Notes: generated from the sequence alone by a model not told the origin. DNA of 64,000 bases from PALSA-607 sp963737705 (GCA_963737705.1 CAVTTP010000006.1:310001-374000), one strand, 5' to 3'. Shown: positions 53,754 through 63,404, counted from the stretch's first letter. Numbers and translations are program-made.

Positions 53754-54586
53754 TGGCGCCGTACATGCAGCATGCGGCGTTGGCGGGCACCGCGATTGCG
53801 ATCGCGGCCGGTCTCATTGGCTACTTCTTGGTGTTGCGTTCGCAGGTGTTCACCACCGATGCGCTCGGTCATGTCACTTACACCGGAGCCATGAGCGGTC
53901 TTGCGTTCGCGTTCAATCCGTTGGTGGGGTTGTTCGCCGCGACCGTTGCCGTTGCCGGTGGGTTCGCCGTTCTCGGACGGCGCGCGCGAGCCGACGACGT
54001 CGTGATCGGCTCGACGTTCGCGTGGGTTCTTGGCCTCGGCGCGTTGTTCCAACGCCTGTACACCGAACATCACAGCAGCGGAAACGGACGCGCAGGCGCC
54101 ACCTATCTGTTCGGCTCGATCTTCGGTATCTCCGCTACTCAGGCGGTGGTGTCGGTCTTCAGCTGCCTCGGCGTGTGCATCGCGATGGCGCTCATGGCGC
54201 GGCCACTACTGTTCGCCAGCATCGACGAAGCAGTCGCTATTGCGCGTGGGGTGCCGGTGCGACTGCTCGGCGCGGGATTCTTGATCGTCGTTGGCGTGAC
54301 TTGCGCCGAGGCCGCGCAGGCAGTGGGCGCGTTGCTGTTGCTCGGGCTCGTGTCTGCGCCAGCGGGCGCTGCTCATCGCCTGACGACGCGCCCGCTCGTC
54401 GGCCTGGCGTTGGCAGCAGGGATCGCCGTCTTCTCCACGTGGGCGGGCCTACTGATCAGCTACTTCGTGCCTCGCACGCCACCGAGCTTCGCGATCATCG
54501 GCGTGGCGACGCTCAGCTACCTGCTGACCTTTGCGTGGCGACCCGACTCACGCACCCGCCGTCCGGCCGCAGCTGCCCTGACATAA
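53753..54586 (+). CDS. Metal ABC transporter permease 2
   Basis: This 277-residue permease has about eight segments, with QVFTTDALGHVTYTGAMSG and SIDEAVAIARGVPVRLLGAG. ATG 53753 overlaps the previous stop by one base (TGATG). A heterodimer of two permeases is known in some metal ABC systems (MntC/MntD-like), so the transporter is probably one binding protein, one ATPase and a permease pair. A short basic tail ends the protein. Confidence 0.88.
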   Translation: MAPYMQHAALAGTAIAIAAGLIGYFLVLRSQVFTTDALGHVTYTGAMSGLAFAFNPLVGLFAATVAVAGGFAVLGRRARADDVVIGSTFAWVLGLGALFQRLYTEHHSSGNGRAGATYLFGSIFGISATQAVVSVFSCLGVCIAMALMARPLLFASIDEAVAIARGVPVRLLGAGFLIVVGVTCAEAAQAVGALLLLGLVSAPAGAAHRLTTRPLVGLALAAGIAVFSTWAGLLISYFVPRTPPSFAIIGVATLSYLLTFAWRPDSRTRRPAAAALT

Positions 54587-54666
54587 CGCCACAGACGGCG
54601 GGCACCACGCCGACGCAGCCCCCTTGCCGGACATTTAACCGAGCAGCGATTAGCGTCTTTCAGGTC

Positions 54667-55560
54667 ATGCGTTCACTTCCCCGGCGCGTCATGGCACGCG
54701 CATCCTTGCTCGCGGCGACCTCTCTGGTCGTCAGCGTCGGCGTGCTGGCGCCGCAGGTTTCTGCGCAGGCCGCCACCTACGTGCCGCCACTGCCGCGCAC
54801 GACTGCCACTGCATACGTCGTCGCCGATGCAACAACAGGGCGCATTCTCGCCGCTCGCGACATGCACGGCCGCCTCGCTCCAGCCAGCACGCTCAAGGTG
54901 CTGACTGCGCTGACTGCACTTCCGCAGCTGGCCGGATCCGACACGATCCAAGGCACCTACGCGGCCGCCGGTGTCGACGGCACGAAGGTCGGCATCAACC
55001 CTGGCCAGACCTACACCGCCAAGCAGCTGTTCACCGCGATGATGGTCATGTCAGGCAACGACGCGGCCATGACGATCGGTGCCGGGCTTGGTGGACTCCC
55101 GAAAGCCATCTCCGACATGAACGCGATGGCAACTCACCTGCAGGCCCGCGACACTGTCGCGCACACGACCAACGGGCTCGACGCGCCCGGCCAAACGTCG
55201 TCCGCATATGACCTTGCGATGATGTTCCGCGATGGGCTTGCGAGCTCGCGCTTCCGTTACTACATCGCGTTGCGCAGTGCCTCCTTCCCGCTGGCGCACG
55301 GCAAGTCGTACACGATCTACACGCACGACCGACTACTCAACAGCTATCCCGGAATGTTGGGCGGCAAGAACGGCTACACGATCGCGGCGGATGCGAGTTA
55401 CGTCGGAGCCGCGACGCGCAATGGCCACACGATCATCGTCGCAGTCATGCGCGACGTCCCGAACTTCTGGCCTGAGGTCACGTCGCTACTGAACTGGGGA
55501 TTCGCGGCCGACGGCCACGTGCAGACCCTTGGCTACCTGAAGTCGCCGCTCCGCAACTAA
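54667..55560 (+). CDS. D-alanyl-D-alanine carboxypeptidase (penicillin-binding protein)
   Basis: This 297-residue exported serine peptidase trims peptidoglycan stem peptides. It has a long signal (MRSLPRRVMARASLLAATSL to SAQAA), the SxxK motif in APASTLKVLTAL, the SxN motif in VMSGNDAAMTIG, and KNG in LGGKNGYTIAADASYVG in place of the more usual KTG; the KNG form occurs in other actinobacterial enzymes. There is no C-terminal membrane anchor. ATG 54667 is chosen as the only start giving a signal peptide. Confidence 0.88.
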   Translation: MRSLPRRVMARASLLAATSLVVSVGVLAPQVSAQAATYVPPLPRTTATAYVVADATTGRILAARDMHGRLAPASTLKVLTALTALPQLAGSDTIQGTYAAAGVDGTKVGINPGQTYTAKQLFTAMMVMSGNDAAMTIGAGLGGLPKAISDMNAMATHLQARDTVAHTTNGLDAPGQTSSAYDLAMMFRDGLASSRFRYYIALRSASFPLAHGKSYTIYTHDRLLNSYPGMLGGKNGYTIAADASYVGAATRNGHTIIVAVMRDVPNFWPEVTSLLNWGFAADGHVQTLGYLKSPLRN

Positions 55561-55622
55561 CCAACGGCGGCGGCGGCGCAAATCGGTGACCGAACTTCAC
55601 CTCCAGGGTTAAATACCGTCAC

Positions 55623-56501
55623 TCATTTCGCGGGCGAGGCCAGCAAGTGGGCGTATGACTCCGGGTGCACACGCAGGAAGTCGGCCAACCCGGTAGCCGG
55701 ATGACCCGTGAGCCGCGGCACGTCGTCGGTCACGCCCTCGAGCTCACCGTTCGCGATCGCGACGTAACCCGACACCCAGCCGTCGACCTCGAAACGCGGC
55801 GCGCCGTAGTGCGCCCGCGACGCGTAGGCCTCCTCCATCGTCTCGGCGTGATAGCGAACCGGTCGTCCCGACGCTGCTGAAACGGCGGCCGCTACCTCGC
55901 CGAGAGAGATGTCTTGCGGACCCGTGAGGTCGTAGGTTTCGCCGTCATGCGCCGATGGGTCGAGTAGCACAGTGACGGCGACATCGGCGACATCGTCGCG
56001 CGCGACAGCGGCGATAAGACCGTCGGCGGCCGGTCCGGCGATCACGCCTTCGGGGGTGATGAAGCGGTCGACCAGCGAGTCCATGTACAGGTTGTCGCGC
56101 AGGAATACGAACCTGAGTCCGCTGCCGCGAATGAGCTGCTCGGTCTGCCAGTGGTCGCGGGCGAACGTGAAGGTCGCGTCCTCCGCCGCCCGGTAGAACG
56201 AGGTGTACACGATCCGCTCAACACCGGCCGCCACCGCTGCGTCAACGGCGCTCTTGTGTAGCCCTACGCGATTGGCATCTTCGGACGCAGAAACGAGAAA
56301 GAGGGTGTGGACGTCGACCAGTGCGGCTCGCATCGCCGCTCCGTCGCTGTAAGTGGCAGTCGCTACCTCCGAACCCGGTAACTGTGGCGCTCGAGAAGCG
56401 TCACGAACGACCAGGCGGATGGGTTGCCCGGCGGCCGCTAGACCACGGGCAACGGCACCGCCCACCGCCCCAGTCGATCCGGTTACCGCGATCACACTCA
56501 T
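55623..56501 (-). CDS. NmrA/SDR-type NAD(P)-binding protein
   Basis: This 292-residue protein has the atypical SDR pattern: nucleotide motif VTGSTGAVGGAVARGLAAAG, VRDASRAPQLPGSEV, YTSFYRAAEDATF, and a substrate-domain segment DLTGPQDISLGEVAAAVSAA. It belongs to the NmrA-like/QOR2 (SDR_a5) group, which binds NADPH and in some cases reduces quinones. The start is ATG 56501. It is divergent from the pilus-type ATPase and convergent with the carboxypeptidase. Confidence 0.88.
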   Translation of the reverse strand: MSVIAVTGSTGAVGGAVARGLAAAGQPIRLVVRDASRAPQLPGSEVATATYSDGAAMRAALVDVHTLFLVSASEDANRVGLHKSAVDAAVAAGVERIVYTSFYRAAEDATFTFARDHWQTEQLIRGSGLRFVFLRDNLYMDSLVDRFITPEGVIAGPAADGLIAAVARDDVADVAVTVLLDPSAHDGETYDLTGPQDISLGEVAAAVSAASGRPVRYHAETMEEAYASRAHYGAPRFEVDGWVSGYVAIANGELEGVTDDVPRLTGHPATGLADFLRVHPESYAHLLASPAK

Positions 56502-56635
56502 CTGGCCTCCTAGCCCCTCGTCGTCCAGCCTCAAAAGCCCAGGTCAGGGCCGCTTCTACCGCAGTCAAACGACCTGATCTAAGTGGGACATTCCGGAACT
56601 CTCAGCTGCGGTCCTCGCTGGCCGAAAGGGTCGAT

Positions 56636-58474
56636 GTGAATTCCGGGACAATCTTGACCTCGCACGAGGTGCCCGCCGCGCAGGGGTCCCTGCCGGCGCA
56701 CGGATCCTTGCCGGCCCACGGGTCGTTGCCGGCGCACGGGTCGTTGCCAGCGAGCGATCCGCCGCCCACCCACGATGCCCCGAGTGTGCACCAGCGTCGC
56801 CGACTTGGAGACGTCCTGGTCGAACGCGGCCTCGTCACGCCTGAGCAGCTCACCGCCGCGCTTGCGACCCAGGAGACATTGGTCGGCAAGCAGCGCAAGC
56901 GCCTCGGCAAGCTGGTCGTCGACCTCGGGTTCGTCACGGAGCGTCAGGTGGCCGAGGCACTTGCCGAACTACTCTCGCTCGACCTTCTCGAGCAGGCAGA
57001 TCTCGCCATCTCTCTAGACGTCGCCAGGTTGTTGCCGCGTCCTGTTGCGGAGCGCGACCAGGTGCTGGTACTTGGGCGTACGACCGACGGGTTGCGCATC
57101 GCGACTGCTGACCCGACCAACGTGGTCGCCCTCGACGATGTGCGGGCGTACACCGGCGCGCAGACGCTCACACTCGTCGTTGCTACCGCCTCGATGATCC
57201 AGGAGCAGATCGCACGCGTCTGGTCGATGGGCGAAGACCCGATCTCGATGTCGAACTCCGTCGATGACGACGACTTCGACGACATCACCGACGAAGCTGT
57301 GCTGGTTCAGGTCGCCGACCAAGCGCCAACCGTGAAGCTCGTCAACCAACTCCTCTCCGACGCGGTGCGCATCGGCGCGAGCGACATTCACGTCGAGCAA
57401 CAAGCCGACGGAATCTGGATTCGGCACCGCATTGACGGAGTGCTGCGCGACGTGACTCGGATGCCGAAGAGTTCGGCGCCAGCACTTGTCAGTCGGCTGA
57501 AAATCGTTGCAGGCATGGACATCGCGCAACGTCGCCTGCCCCAAGACGGGCGGATGAAGATCACCGCGAACGGTGTCGCTGTCGACGCGCGCGTCAGCAC
57601 ATTGCCGTCGGTCAATGGGGAAAAGGTCGTTATCCGACTGCTGCCCGATGCCGACCGCATCACGCCGCTCGACCGGCTCGGAATGGAGCCTGCTCAACTC
57701 CAAGCTCTCGTGTCAGCTGCGACAGCATCGCAAGGTCTGGTGCTGATCACCGGCCCGACCGGTTCTGGCAAGACGAACACGCTGTACTCGCTGCTTGCTG
57801 AGGTCGCGACACGCGAGAAGAACGTCATCACACTCGAGGATCCGGTCGAGATCCAGTTGCCCGGCATCACCCAGGTACAGATCAACGAACGCGCGGGCAT
57901 GACGTTCGCTCGCGGGTTGCGCTCGATGTTGCGTCAGGACCCCGACGTCATCTTGGTCGGAGAGGTCCGCGACGGCGAGACCGCGCTGCTTGCCCTTGAG
58001 GCCTCACTGACCGGACACCTTGTGCTCTCGACCCTGCACACAAACAACGCGTGCGCGGCCGTCACTCGCCTCGTCGAGATGGGCGTCGAGCCCTACCTCG
58101 TCGCGTCGTCACTCGCACTCGTCGTCGGGCAACGATTGGTGCGGCGACCATGCGCAGCGTGCGCGGAGCCGTACAAGCCGTCGGCCGACTTGCTGAGCAG
58201 GCTGCGGCTCACTGCTACCGATCTGCGCGGCGCCAAGCCGATGCGCGGCGCGGGCTGCATGGAGTGCAATGACTCCGGCTACCGCGGGCGGGTAGGCATC
58301 TTCGAGGTGCTGCCGGTGACCGCAGACGTGCGCGATGTGCTCCTGACCACCCCGACCGAGAGCGCAGTCAACAAGGTCGCCGTGGCGATGGCGATGGTCA
58401 CGATGCGTCAGGCCGGCATCGCGAAGGCCAAGCGCGGCGAGACCACCTACGAAGAGGTTCTGCGCGTCACGTAG
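56636..58474 (+). CDS. PilB/GspE-type secretion or pilus assembly ATPase
   Basis: This 612-residue ATPase starts at GTG 56636, after AAAGGG; the upstream extension shows no family sequence. A repeat-rich N-terminus is followed by the MshEN/T2SSE N-domain (RRRLGDVLVERGLVTPEQLT, KRLGKLVVDLGFVTERQVAEAL). The motor domain has Walker A ITGPTGSGKTNTLYSLL, Asp box ITLEDPVEIQLPGITQVQIN, Walker B LRQDPDVILVGEVRDGETA, His box THLVLSTLHTNN-like (here GHLVLSTLHTNNACAAV), and the zinc CxxC pairs CAACAEPYKP and CMECNDSGYRG. No pilT, pilC or prepilin gene lies within view. Confidence 0.92.
   Translation: MNSGTILTSHEVPAAQGSLPAHGSLPAHGSLPAHGSLPASDPPPTHDAPSVHQRRRLGDVLVERGLVTPEQLTAALATQETLVGKQRKRLGKLVVDLGFVTERQVAEALAELLSLDLLEQADLAISLDVARLLPRPVAERDQVLVLGRTTDGLRIATADPTNVVALDDVRAYTGAQTLTLVVATASMIQEQIARVWSMGEDPISMSNSVDDDDFDDITDEAVLVQVADQAPTVKLVNQLLSDAVRIGASDIHVEQQADGIWIRHRIDGVLRDVTRMPKSSAPALVSRLKIVAGMDIAQRRLPQDGRMKITANGVAVDARVSTLPSVNGEKVVIRLLPDADRITPLDRLGMEPAQLQALVSAATASQGLVLITGPTGSGKTNTLYSLLAEVATREKNVITLEDPVEIQLPGITQVQINERAGMTFARGLRSMLRQDPDVILVGEVRDGETALLALEASLTGHLVLSTLHTNNACAAVTRLVEMGVEPYLVASSLALVVGQRLVRRPCAACAEPYKPSADLLSRLRLTATDLRGAKPMRGAGCMECNDSGYRGRVGIFEVLPVTADVRDVLLTTPTESAVNKVAVAMAMVTMRQAGIAKAKRGETTYEEVLRVT
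56684..56755 (+). repeat. 18-bp tandem repeat in the pilus ATPase N-terminus
   Basis: Four degenerate copies of an 18-bp unit (56684, 56702, 56720, 56738) encode Gly-Ser-Leu-Pro-Ala-His, with the last copy ending Ala-Ser. The repeats lie between the start and the first folded domain. Confidence 0.9.
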
Positions 58475-58493
58475 TCGCCTAGCATCGAAGGGT

Positions 58494-58664
58494 GTGTCCG
58501 ACGCTGCTGACGACCCGCGCATCGCCGCCGTCCATGCCAAAGCAATGGCGGACGGCGAGGACGGCTACCTCGATCCGGTGACTGGCTTTTTCGTTTTCAC
58601 AGCCGACTTTCTGGAACGTCGAGGCTTCTGCTGCGGCAACGGGTGCCGGCACTGTCCCTACTGA
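58494..58664 (+). CDS. DUF5522 family small cysteine protein
   Basis: This 56-residue ORF starts at GTG 58494, 20 bases after the pilus ATPase stop. The sequence includes MADGEDGYLDPVTGFFVFTADFL and ends ERRGFCCGNGCRHCPY, the clustered-cysteine ending of DUF5522. Four cysteines suggest a metal site, but no function is established. It may be cotranscribed with the ATPase. Confidence 0.82.
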   Translation: MSDAADDPRIAAVHAKAMADGEDGYLDPVTGFFVFTADFLERRGFCCGNGCRHCPY

Positions 58665-58846
58665 TGCCCGTACTGACGCTCACGCGCTGTTATTGCTGAA
58701 CGGTGGCGTTCAGTAGCGCCTTCACAAACGCGGATTCTCCTTACGCTGCAGCCGAAACCCGCGAGAATACTGTCGCCTATTCGTGAGAAGGTTGAGCCCT
58801 GCGGGAGTTCTGCGGGCGATAGTGCTGCAGGCGACGAGGGAGCGGT

Positions 58847-59771
58847 ATGTCGAAGCGCGGCTGGCTGCTCTTCAGCGCCATGGCGGTGATTTGGGGCATC
58901 CCCTACCTGCTCATCAAGGTCTCGCTGCGCGACCTCACGCCAGGCACGCTGGTGTTCGCCCGCACCGGCATCGCCGCGATCTTGCTCGTCCCACTCGCCG
59001 CCAAGCGCGGCATGCTGCGACCGTTGCTGGCGAAGTGGCGAATCCTGCTGCTGTACACCGTGATCGAGATCGCCGGCCCGTGGTTCCTTTTGTCGAGCGC
59101 GGAGCAACGCCTCTCGAGTTCGCTGGCCGGCCTGTTGGTCGCGTCCGTTCCGCTGATCGGTGCGATCGCCGCGTTCATCGTCGGCAGCGCAGGTGGCGGG
59201 CACGATGACCGTCCTGATGCTCGCCGCATCGTGGGCCTGCTGGTCGGGCTTGGCGGCGTGGCGGTACTCGTCGGCGTCGACGTAAGTGGCAGTGACATCT
59301 GGGCTGTTGTCGCGATCGCCTTCACTGCGATCGGCTACGCAACCGGCCCGATGCTGATCTCTCGCAAACTGCAAGATCTGCCGACGCTCGGCGTGGTCGC
59401 TGCATCGCTCGGCCTTGACAGCGATCGGGTACGCACCGGTCGCTGCAACTCAGTGGCCGAAGCACATGGACGCCAAAGTGCTCGGGTCGATCCTCGGTCT
59501 CGCACTCATCTGCACGGCGCTGGCGTTCATGGTGTTCTTCGCACTGATCGCCGAAGTGGGCCCGGCGCGGGCGACAGTGATCACCTACGTCAACCCGGCG
59601 ATCGCGCTGTTGCTCGGCGTCTTGCTGCTCAATGAGCCGTTCACCGTTGGCATCGCGATCGGATTCCCGCTGATCTTGCTCGGGTGCTTCCTGGCCACCT
59701 CACGCAACCGAGCCCGGCGCGCGTCGGCCCCGGAGCACGAGGACGCCATCCCCGAAGTCGCCGAAGCCTAG
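58847..59771 (+). CDS. EamA/DMT-family transporter (frameshifted)
   Basis: This membrane protein of about 307 residues (after correction) has ten hydrophobic segments in two EamA repeats: repeat 1 has FSAMAVIWGIPYLLIKVSL and VFARTGIAAILLVPL, repeat 2 has LALICTALAFMVFFALIAEV, GPARATVITYVNPAIALLLG and LLNEPFTVGIAIGFPLILLG. An extra base near 59408-59416 shifts the frame at VVAASLGL/TAIGYAPVAATQW. The original frame runs on to 59635 as Arg-rich sequence. Substrate is unknown (amino acids or metabolites). Confidence 0.85.
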
Positions 59772-59838
59772 GCCGGCGCGCGAGGCGGGCGCGCGGGCGC
59801 GGGATGGGACGGCGGAACGGCGTGGGTCGCGGCCGGGT

Positions 59839-59844
59839 TAGCCT
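59839..59844 (+). promoter_or_regulatory. -10 box of a leaderless L,D-transpeptidase transcript
   Basis: TAGCCT lies six bases before ATG 59851, with no Shine-Dalgarno. This is the spacing of a leaderless actinobacterial mRNA. Confidence 0.45.
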
Positions 59845-59850
59845 GGGTTC

Positions 59851-60876
59851 ATGGCCAGCCGCGATCGGACGACCCTCCGGACGCTGGCCAGCAGGATGCC
59901 CGCTCGCTGGACGGTCGCGGTTCTCTGCGCCTCAGCACTGGCCGCGTGCACGAGCAGTCATGCCTCATCGGCCGGCTCGACGTCCGCGGTCGGTTCGCCA
60001 GCGGCGGCCACGAGCGCATCCGGTCTCGGTTCGGCGAGCTCGGGCGGCGTCGGGTCGACTCCGGCCAGCTCGGCACCCGTGAGCCCCGCGGATAGCGCCG
60101 CTGCGAGTGCACCGATCGCGAGCTCACCGGCGTCCGTGCCGTCACCGCTCGTCGCCCCGACACCCACGCGAACCGCGACAGCGACTCCAACCGCGAAGCC
60201 CACTCCGACGAAGCCCACCCAGCCGACGCCCACCACGCCGACGCCCACCCAGCCAGCCGCACCCGCGCCGTTACTCGTTCAGCAGCTGAAGGATGTCGGC
60301 AACGCACAGCAGGTCGTCATCGTGACGTCCGCTAACTGGTCGACCGACGTCGCGACGCTGCAGACATTCGAGAAGGACGCCGGCGCCTGGCGTGCGGTTT
60401 TCCCAGCAATGGCAGCGAATATCGGCCGTGATGGCTTCTCCGCGGACAAGCACGAGGGAGACCTGAAGACCCCGGCTGGCAAGTTCGGCTTCGGCACAAT
60501 GTTCGGCCAGCAACCGAACCCGGGCGTGAAGTTCCCTTACCGGGTGGCAGATGCGAAGTCGGTGTGGGTCGATGACACCTCGTCGCCGTACTACAACACC
60601 TGGCGAGAAGACGTGGCACTGAGCGAAGGTGAAGACCTCGCCAACAAGGCAAGCTACGGAACGGCGTACGCGTACGCCGTCGACATCGCGTACAACACCA
60701 ACCCGGTTGTGCCTGGCAAAGGCAGCGCGATCTTCCTGCACGTTACTACCGGCGGCGGCACCGCAGGTTGCGTATCAGTCGCCCAGGCGAACCTGCTGAA
60801 GATCCTGCGCTGGCTCGACCCAGGCCGCGCACCGATCATCGTGATGGCCCCAACCTCAACGATCCGCCAGTACTAA
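59851..60876 (+). CDS. L,D-transpeptidase (YkuD) family lipoprotein-like protein
   Basis: This 341-residue exported protein has a long basic N-terminus and signal (WTVAVLCASALAACTSS), giving a lipobox-like AAC. A low-complexity Ser/Thr/Pro/Lys linker of about 90 residues follows. The catalytic YkuD segment is GSAIFLHVTTGGGTAGCVSVAQ with the nucleophile cysteine. It would make 3-3 peptidoglycan crosslinks or act as a related hydrolase. The linker resembles those of other lipoproteins in this window. ATG 59851 is probably the leaderless start. Confidence 0.82.
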   Translation: MASRDRTTLRTLASRMPARWTVAVLCASALAACTSSHASSAGSTSAVGSPAAATSASGLGSASSGGVGSTPASSAPVSPADSAAASAPIASSPASVPSPLVAPTPTRTATATPTAKPTPTKPTQPTPTTPTPTQPAAPAPLLVQQLKDVGNAQQVVIVTSANWSTDVATLQTFEKDAGAWRAVFPAMAANIGRDGFSADKHEGDLKTPAGKFGFGTMFGQQPNPGVKFPYRVADAKSVWVDDTSSPYYNTWREDVALSEGEDLANKASYGTAYAYAVDIAYNTNPVVPGKGSAIFLHVTTGGGTAGCVSVAQANLLKILRWLDPGRAPIIVMAPTSTIRQY

Positions 60877-60899
60877 CGGATCGCCGAACGGGACGACCG

Positions 60900-61808
60900 T
60901 CAGGCGATCGGGCGGTACTTGTCGACCGACACGATCGTGTTTGTGTCCGCGTTCGCAGCCATGTTCAGGACCACGAAGCCGCCCTTCGGCACCGAGCCGT
61001 CCCACGGAGTCGGCGCCTTCAACTCCACGCACACGCGCTGCAGCAACGACGGAATGACCTTGCCTTGGCTACAGACAGCAGTAGGCGTCGCATCGGCAGC
61101 GAGCAAAGCGACGAGCCGCTCAGCTGCCGCGTCAGGTGCGCCCGCGTAACCAGATTCAGATAGCAGCGGTTCGCTTTGCACCGACAGCCGGCGCTGCGCT
61201 GCGTAAGGCCCAACTGTGTCGAGGCATCGCAACACGTCGGCCGACAGCACGCGTTCGACCTGCAAGGCGGCGAGCACCGGGATCAGCGCGAGCGCCTGCC
61301 GGTGGCCGAGATCATCAAGTGGCCGCTCGCGATCGTCACCGTCGAACGACGAGCGTTCACCCGCGCTGCCGTGTCGTACGACGACGCACGCAGTCGTGAC
61401 TCGAACGTCGCGCGCGAACTCCAGCACGATGCGCTGATCACGATCAGGGTTGAGGTGCACGGCCGCTTCGCGCGGCGGCAACCACATCACCTGGTCGACT
61501 TCGGCGTTGGTGACGAACTCGCCTTCGGTCGCCTCGATCGACCAGTAGCGCACCCGTTTCGGCGAGCCGTCCTTCATGTATCGGCTTTCGCCGAGCAGGC
61601 GACCAGGTGGGCCGGTGTAACCGGTCTCTTCGACGACCTCACGTAGCGCACCGACGAGTGGATGCTCATCGGCGAGCAACTTGCCTTTGGGGACTGACCA
61701 GTCGTCGTACTTCGGTCGGTGCACGAGCGCGACCTCAACGCCGAGACCACCAGAGGCTGGCCGCCAGAGCACACCGCCAGCAGCCTCAACGAACGTCGGG
61801 TCCGCCAT
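60900..61808 (-). CDS. mutT1: MutT1-like Nudix hydrolase with histidine-phosphatase domain
   Basis: This 302-residue two-domain protein has Nudix box GKLLADEHPLVGALREVVEETGY (G-x5-E-x7-REUxEExGU) near residue 50. A histidine-phosphatase-like domain follows with TTACVVVRHGSAGER (RHG) and DLGHRQALALIP. The arrangement matches mycobacterial MutT1, which hydrolyses 8-oxo-(d)GTP and diadenosine polyphosphates. ATG 61808 is chosen; the upstream extension lacks likeness. It is 16 bases from the CHAD gene on the same strand, near ppk as in mycobacteria. Confidence 0.92.
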   Translation of the reverse strand: MADPTFVEAAGGVLWRPASGGLGVEVALVHRPKYDDWSVPKGKLLADEHPLVGALREVVEETGYTGPPGRLLGESRYMKDGSPKRVRYWSIEATEGEFVTNAEVDQVMWLPPREAAVHLNPDRDQRIVLEFARDVRVTTACVVVRHGSAGERSSFDGDDRERPLDDLGHRQALALIPVLAALQVERVLSADVLRCLDTVGPYAAQRRLSVQSEPLLSESGYAGAPDAAAERLVALLAADATPTAVCSQGKVIPSLLQRVCVELKAPTPWDGSVPKGGFVVLNMAANADTNTIVSVDKYRPIA

Positions 61809-61824
61809 CAGTGAGAGACGCCCA

Positions 61825-63378
61825 TCAGCTGGAGAGCCAACGACGGCGCTTCGCCCGCACGACGTCCGGCCAAATCTCACCGAACTCGACCCGCGCCGCG
61901 GCCGCCCGCGCTTCTTCGCGCGCGAACAACAACCCAAGACCGAAGCCGAGCGAACCGATACGTGGCAACGAAGCGACCTCAGACAAAAACTCAGCTGCGA
62001 CCACGGCGTCCTGGTGCTCGCCTAGAACTTCTTGCACACGCTCCGCCTGCCTGGCGAGCTTGCGCGCCTTCGGTCCCAATGCGATCGCCGACGCTTCACA
62101 CAGGTAGCGCACGTGCTTCGCGGCGATACGCACCTGGTGGTATTCGGTGGCTGGCGCAGTGTCGTGACGCCGACGCGTCACGGGATTCGCACGGCGCCGC
62201 ATCGTGGCCCAACTGGCCTTGATCGCCGGCGGTAACACGACGGAAGACGGACGGCGCGCGGCGTCGGTTGTGCGCGGGTAAGTGGCACCGTCGACCAGCC
62301 GCTCGACGAGCGCGATGTAGCGTTCACTCGCTAGTGCGGCCAACGCTTCGTCGAATGCGAGCTTGCACTGCTTGTCGCAGATGTCCGCGAGCTTCACACC
62401 GACGGCGTCCGGCCTTGCTTCTTCCGGCAACGTCCGTACAGAGAGCAGCAACCGGGTTCGAAGCACTTCGCTGTCGCGCGCAGTGCCGAGCACTCCCGCG
62501 AGCCAGTGCAACTCGCGAGCCAACTCGTCGGCCCACTCCTTGTCGAGGAGCGTTTCGAAACTGCGCAAGGCACTGCGCAGGCGGCGGGTAGCGACGCGCA
62601 TTTGATGCACGCCGTCGTCGAGACCGCGCCGAACCGCGACGTCGTAGCCCATGAGAATGCGGGTGTAGCCGCGCAGCGTCGCTGCGACCAGATCGCTGAC
62701 CGGATCGCGGGCATCGACGGGCAGCGGAGGCGGGGGGTCGGCCGGCGTCGTCGCCTGTGGCCCGAGCGCACGCACGACCTTCGGCACGAACTCACCACCA
62801 ACCGCCCCGGCTTCGCGCAACACGGCGGCCACAGCGGCGACGATCGGCTCACCACCGCCGGTGTCTTCGACCTCGAGTTCACGGAACTGTGCTTGGTTGT
62901 GACTTCCTCCCTCGACCGACACGGTGTCGTCGACGAGTTCAGCAAGAGCAGCACCGTCGGCGCTACGCAAGACAAGCTTGGTGCGCTCACTGGCAAGGGT
63001 GGCCACCGGCCCGAGCGATGCCGTGCGCGCCCAGACAGTGACGAGCTTGGTGAGTTCTTCCGGGATAGCCGCCGAATCCGGCAGCTGGAGTTCGTCGCGG
63101 ACCCCGGTGCCGTCGGGAACCGTGTGCGAAAGAACGGGCAGCTTCAGGTGCCAGCCGGCATCTGACCCGCCGGAGCGACGGCGCAGCGTCACGCCTTCGC
63201 GAGCGAGCCGAAGGTCAGGAGTGTCGTAGTAGACGGCATGCATCGAGATATGCGTCGGATCATCAATGGCGACAACCTCGGGGACAACACCCACGATGGT
63301 CGGCAGTTCGAAGGTCGGATTCACCCGGAACTTGGCCTCGGTCTCCCGAACAGTCCTGGGGCTCACGTCCCTTGCCAC
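61825..63378 (-). CDS. CYTH and CHAD domain protein
   Basis: This 517-residue protein has an N-terminal CYTH domain (ETEAKFRV with the ExExK-like start, VYYDTPDLRLAREGVTLRRR) and a C-terminal CHAD domain of conserved histidines (GLDDGVHQMRVATRRLRSAL, HQVRIAAKHVRYLCEASAIA, AERVQEVLGEHQDAVVA). CYTH domains bind triphosphate, and CHAD domains bind polyphosphate granules. Its position between ppk and mutT1 supports a polyphosphate role. Start GTG 63378. CHAD proteins associate with polyphosphate granules, but an enzymatic activity here is not shown. Confidence 0.92.
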   Translation of the reverse strand: MARDVSPRTVRETEAKFRVNPTFELPTIVGVVPEVVAIDDPTHISMHAVYYDTPDLRLAREGVTLRRRSGGSDAGWHLKLPVLSHTVPDGTGVRDELQLPDSAAIPEELTKLVTVWARTASLGPVATLASERTKLVLRSADGAALAELVDDTVSVEGGSHNQAQFRELEVEDTGGGEPIVAAVAAVLREAGAVGGEFVPKVVRALGPQATTPADPPPPLPVDARDPVSDLVAATLRGYTRILMGYDVAVRRGLDDGVHQMRVATRRLRSALRSFETLLDKEWADELARELHWLAGVLGTARDSEVLRTRLLLSVRTLPEEARPDAVGVKLADICDKQCKLAFDEALAALASERYIALVERLVDGATYPRTTDAARRPSSVVLPPAIKASWATMRRRANPVTRRRHDTAPATEYHQVRIAAKHVRYLCEASAIALGPKARKLARQAERVQEVLGEHQDAVVAAEFLSEVASLPRIGSLGFGLGLLFAREEARAAAARVEFGEIWPDVVRAKRRRWLSS

Positions 63379-63404
63379 GCGCCAAGTCTACGCAAGCGGC
63401 CGCA

